Assembly (NCBI GenBank): GCA_030642405.1
Contig: DAOWNV010000133.1
Location: 1-7,588, forward strand
Source of the DNA: Desulfosarcina sp.
Lineage (GTDB): Bacteria > Desulfobacterota > Desulfobacteria > Desulfobacterales > Desulfosarcinaceae
Direction of reading: 5' to 3'
Length of the DNA stretch: 7,588 nucleotides
Part shown: in pieces, positions 5,705 to 7,588 of the stretch
Layout of the letters: each line of letters opens with the position of its first letter
Numbering within the stretch: position 1 is the stretch's first letter
The notes under the pieces: model-generated
What the model saw: the letters and a program-made list of their open reading frames with translations, nothing else
Told to the model about the DNA's origin: nothing
Databases searched by the model: none
Made by a program: the position numbers and the translations under genes

Positions 5705-7083
5705 ATAATAAAACCCAGGGAAAGCTGAATCTGTATAAGCATTTTCATTCCGGCGTAAAGGACCGTCCGGTATTCGCAAACGAGGGCGTGGACCCGCTGC
5801 CCCTTGCATTCAACAAGAAGGTGGCCGTGCACCCTGGTCTGGGAGGCACATTCGTGGAGAAGGAAAGCATTGGCGCGTTGTGGAAAACCCTTGTTCAAAA
5901 AGAACGCTCCGGCAAAACGGCGGCCTATTTCCATATTCCATTTTGCGAAACCCACTGTCTGTTTTGCGGCTTCTACAGCAATCCCTTAACCCGGGACTCG
6001 AGCAAGACTTATGTGGATGCCCTGGTGGGAGAAATTCAAAGGGATAAAGATCTTCCGGTGGTCAACAGCAGCCCGATTCATGCGGTCTATCTGGGCGGTG
6101 GAACACCCACGGCGCTGGAAGCAGAAGATTTGGAGCGGTTGCTGGTATGCATCGGCCAATGCCTGCCCCTGGCCAACGATTGCGAAATCACCGTGGAGGG
6201 GCGAATACACAATTTCAGCGAAGAAAAGATGAAAGCATGCATCAGCGGTGGCGCCAACCGTTTTTCCATTGGGGTTCAAACCTTTAACACCGATATCCGC
6301 CGGAGCCTGGGCAGGGTGGCCGATAAAGCGACCATCCTGCGGTCAATGCAGACATTGGTTCGCCTGGACCAGGCCGCCATCGTTATCGATCTGATTTACG
6401 GATTACCCGGGCAATCCATGGCGATCTGGGAAAGCGACCTGAATACCCTGTTGGGTCTGGGGCTGGACGGCGTGGATCTTTATCAACTCAATGTGTTTAA
6501 AAACAGCGCCCTTGAAAAGGCCGCAAACAAGGGAACCATGCAGACCCCTCCCGATATTTCCCAACAGTCGCACTATTTTGCCAAAGGGGTTGAAACCATG
6601 ATTCGCGCCCGGTATCGACGCCTGTCCATCAGCCACTGGGGGCGTTCCACACGTGAGCGCAACCTTTACAACCTGCTGTTTAAAAAACGTTCCAACGCCC
6701 TGGCCTTCGGCGCCTGTGCCGGCGGCAATCTCGACGGCCATTTCTTTTTTTTAGAAAACAAACTCAACCGTTACCTTAAAACCGTGGGACGAACCAAACC
6801 GGTGATGGCCATCGTCCACCCTCTGGAAAACGATGCCCTGGTTGGCGCGCTTACCGGCGGCCTTGAAGTCGGAAGGCTTGATTTAAGGCAGATCGGCCAA
6901 CGCCTGGGCCTGAACCTGGAGGAGTTTTACCGTCCGGTACTGGAACAATGGGAGCGGGTGGGATTGATCGAAACCGATGGCGGCTGGGTTACCCTGACCC
7001 TGGCCGGGCAGTTCTGGCAGGTCAACCTGACCCAGGCAATGATCGATTATTTTAATGTGAACCATCCGGTGAATGGAGGTTAA
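5701..7083 (+). CDS. hutW: HutW/ChuW-like radical SAM enzyme for anaerobic haem utilisation
   Basis: A 460-residue cytoplasmic protein of the HemN-like radical SAM group. The [4Fe-4S] cluster motif is CETHCLFC (C82, C86, C89) inside YFHIPFCETHCLFCGFY. The SAM-binding region LGGGTPTAL (131-139) and VEGRI (165-169) follow, then RFSIGVQTF (187-195) and IDLIYGLPGQ (229-238), all standard for HemN relatives. What points to HutW/ChuW and not HemN or HemW is the HIPFCETHCLFCGFY form, the N-terminal DPLPLAF...AVHPG segment (31-45), and SISHWGRSTRERNLYN (309-324) followed by AFGACAGG (335-342). ChuW, the E. coli O157 homologue, opens haem anaerobically to anaerobilin by radical methylation and frees iron. 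The C-terminal part (about 375-450) looks like a winged-helix HemN_C-type domain. The ATG overlaps the mini-ORF stop; its own Shine-Dalgarno is weak. The next gene starts 2 bp after the stop. Confidence 0.88.
   Translation: MNNKTQGKLNLYKHFHSGVKDRPVFANEGVDPLPLAFNKKVAVHPGLGGTFVEKESIGALWKTLVQKERSGKTAAYFHIPFCETHCLFCGFYSNPLTRDSSKTYVDALVGEIQRDKDLPVVNSSPIHAVYLGGGTPTALEAEDLERLLVCIGQCLPLANDCEITVEGRIHNFSEEKMKACISGGANRFSIGVQTFNTDIRRSLGRVADKATILRSMQTLVRLDQAAIVIDLIYGLPGQSMAIWESDLNTLLGLGLDGVDLYQLNVFKNSALEKAANKGTMQTPPDISQQSHYFAKGVETMIRARYRRLSISHWGRSTRERNLYNLLFKKRSNALAFGACAGGNLDGHFFFLENKLNRYLKTVGRTKPVMAIVHPLENDALVGALTGGLEVGRLDLRQIGQRLGLNLEEFYRPVLEQWERVGLIETDGGWVTLTLAGQFWQVNLTQAMIDYFNVNHPVNGG
7075..7080 (+). 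promoter_or_regulatory. Shine-Dalgarno for the ECF S-like gene
   Basis: GGAGGT at the very end of hutW lies 5 bases before ATG 7086. It supports 7086 over the in-frame ATG at 7101. Confidence 0.65.
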
Positions 7084-7085
7084 CG

Positions 7086-7588
7086 ATGGCCGATGGAGCC
7101 ATGGAAACCAGGCAATCCGGCGTTACGGATGTTGTTTTTACTTCCCCTGCCCCGGCGAACGGATATGTAGAACCGGTAACACCGCGTTACTGGCTTGCCA
7201 GAGAGCTTGTTGTCATCGGTGTATTTGCCGCCCTGATAAAGATCTCCAGCCTTCTTATAGCCCTGGCCGGCGGCGGCATGAACCCAGTATCCCTGGTTTT
7301 GAAAAACGTCGTGGCCACCGCCCTGCTGGTGGTTCTTTTATACAAGGTTCCCAAGTTCGGCGTGCTCAGCCTGTTTGTGCTGATCAGTGCCGTAATCTCC
7401 GTCCTGCTTACCGGTAGCAGGCTGATGACTACGCCGGGCATCCTTTTCGCGGGGGTGATCTGCGACGGTATTCTTCGGCTGTCCAAAGGGTATCGCAAAC
7501 CGGCATTCCTTTTGCCGGTCATTGGGCTTTTCGATCTTTCTTCCCGTGCAATTTCCCTTGCCGTCTCTTTTTTGGTGTTCCGGGAAGA
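7086..7588 (+). CDS. MptD-like ECF transporter S component, 3' partial
   Basis: The frame runs from ATG 7086 (GGAGGT upstream) open to the window edge, giving 167 visible residues. Residues 1-35 are a polar, cytoplasmic-looking leader. Hydrophobic segments follow at about 41-62, 66-86, 92-110, 117-131 and 139-163, with RELVVIGVFAALIKISS at the first helix, GGGMNPVSL between helices and LTGSRLMTTPGILFAG further on. The small, helix-packed layout with a charged residue leading the first helix fits S components of energy-coupling factor transporters of the MptD (Trep_Strep) type, which are reported next to hutW-like genes in anaerobes. I rely on pattern and context, so the family is probable, not certain. 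An S component binds a small substrate and needs a T subunit and ATPases, expected downstream outside the window. With hutW beside it, haem or another tetrapyrrole is a plausible substrate; this is inference. Confidence 0.7.
   Translation, partial: MADGAMETRQSGVTDVVFTSPAPANGYVEPVTPRYWLARELVVIGVFAALIKISSLLIALAGGGMNPVSLVLKNVVATALLVVLLYKVPKFGVLSLFVLISAVISVLLTGSRLMTTPGILFAGVICDGILRLSKGYRKPAFLLPVIGLFDLSSRAISLAVSFLVFRE

Noticed and set aside
5654..5750. Frameshift joining the mini-ORF to hutW
   Set aside because: The hutW N-terminus from 5701 already looks complete for its family, and the mini-ORF residues resemble a different fold; no homopolymer suggests a sequencing slip.
7073..7417. 114-codon + strand frame overlapping the end of hutW and the next gene
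   Set aside because: Its product is Cys/Arg/Pro-rich without family likeness, whereas the frame from 7086 gives membrane helices and has a ribosome binding site.
7499..7519. Inverted repeat ACCGGCA/TGCCGGT with 7-base loop
   Set aside because: It lies inside the S-component coding frame, has no T-run, and CCGG-type words are common in this sequence.

Overview
The window looks like part of a metal/haem acquisition operon from an anaerobic, moderate-GC Gram-negative bacterium. Predicted periplasmic proteins, a PepSY-type membrane protein, FeoA/FeoB and an oxygen-sensitive HutW/ChuW-type radical SAM enzyme on one strand would fit Desulfobacterota (Desulfobacteraceae/Desulfosarcinaceae-like sulfate reducers). 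That placement is an inference from gene content and protein style, not a database match.

All recognisable genes read on the + strand. (1) 1-700: the 3' part of a DUF4198 (NikK-like) periplasmic protein, open at the window edge. (2) 701-803: the only real gap, holding a small perfect hairpin and a 12-bp direct repeat. (3) 804-1124: a small exported protein resembling NikL/CbiL periplasmic domains. (4) 1135-2769: a four-helix PepSY-associated membrane protein that appears to be internally duplicated. (5) 2770-3099: a FeoA-domain protein. (6) 3096-5657: FeoB, the ferrous iron transporter, with unusual G-motifs and a large charged insertion. (7) 5654-5704: a 16-codon mini-ORF with its own Shine-Dalgarno, overlapping both neighbours by ATGA and resembling a flavodoxin N-terminus. 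(8) 5701-7083: a HutW/ChuW-like radical SAM enzyme for anaerobic haem breakdown. (9) 7086-7588: the 5' part of a membrane protein resembling an ECF-transporter substrate-binding (S) component, open at the right edge.

From 804 to the end the genes are 10 bp apart or less, or overlap by 4 bp, so they are most simply one co-translated operon. A working model: the exported NikK/NikL-like proteins and the PepSY membrane protein handle or reduce metal or metal complexes on the outer side of the inner membrane; FeoAB brings Fe(II) in; the ECF-type protein (with T and A subunits expected downstream) imports a tetrapyrrole or related compound; HutW opens the haem ring and releases iron. The model is inference from family knowledge and gene order. 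The most unusual points are the mini-ORF relay between feoB and hutW, the duplicated PepSY protein with propeller-like periplasmic segments, and the use of nickel-ECF-style accessory proteins in an iron/haem operon.
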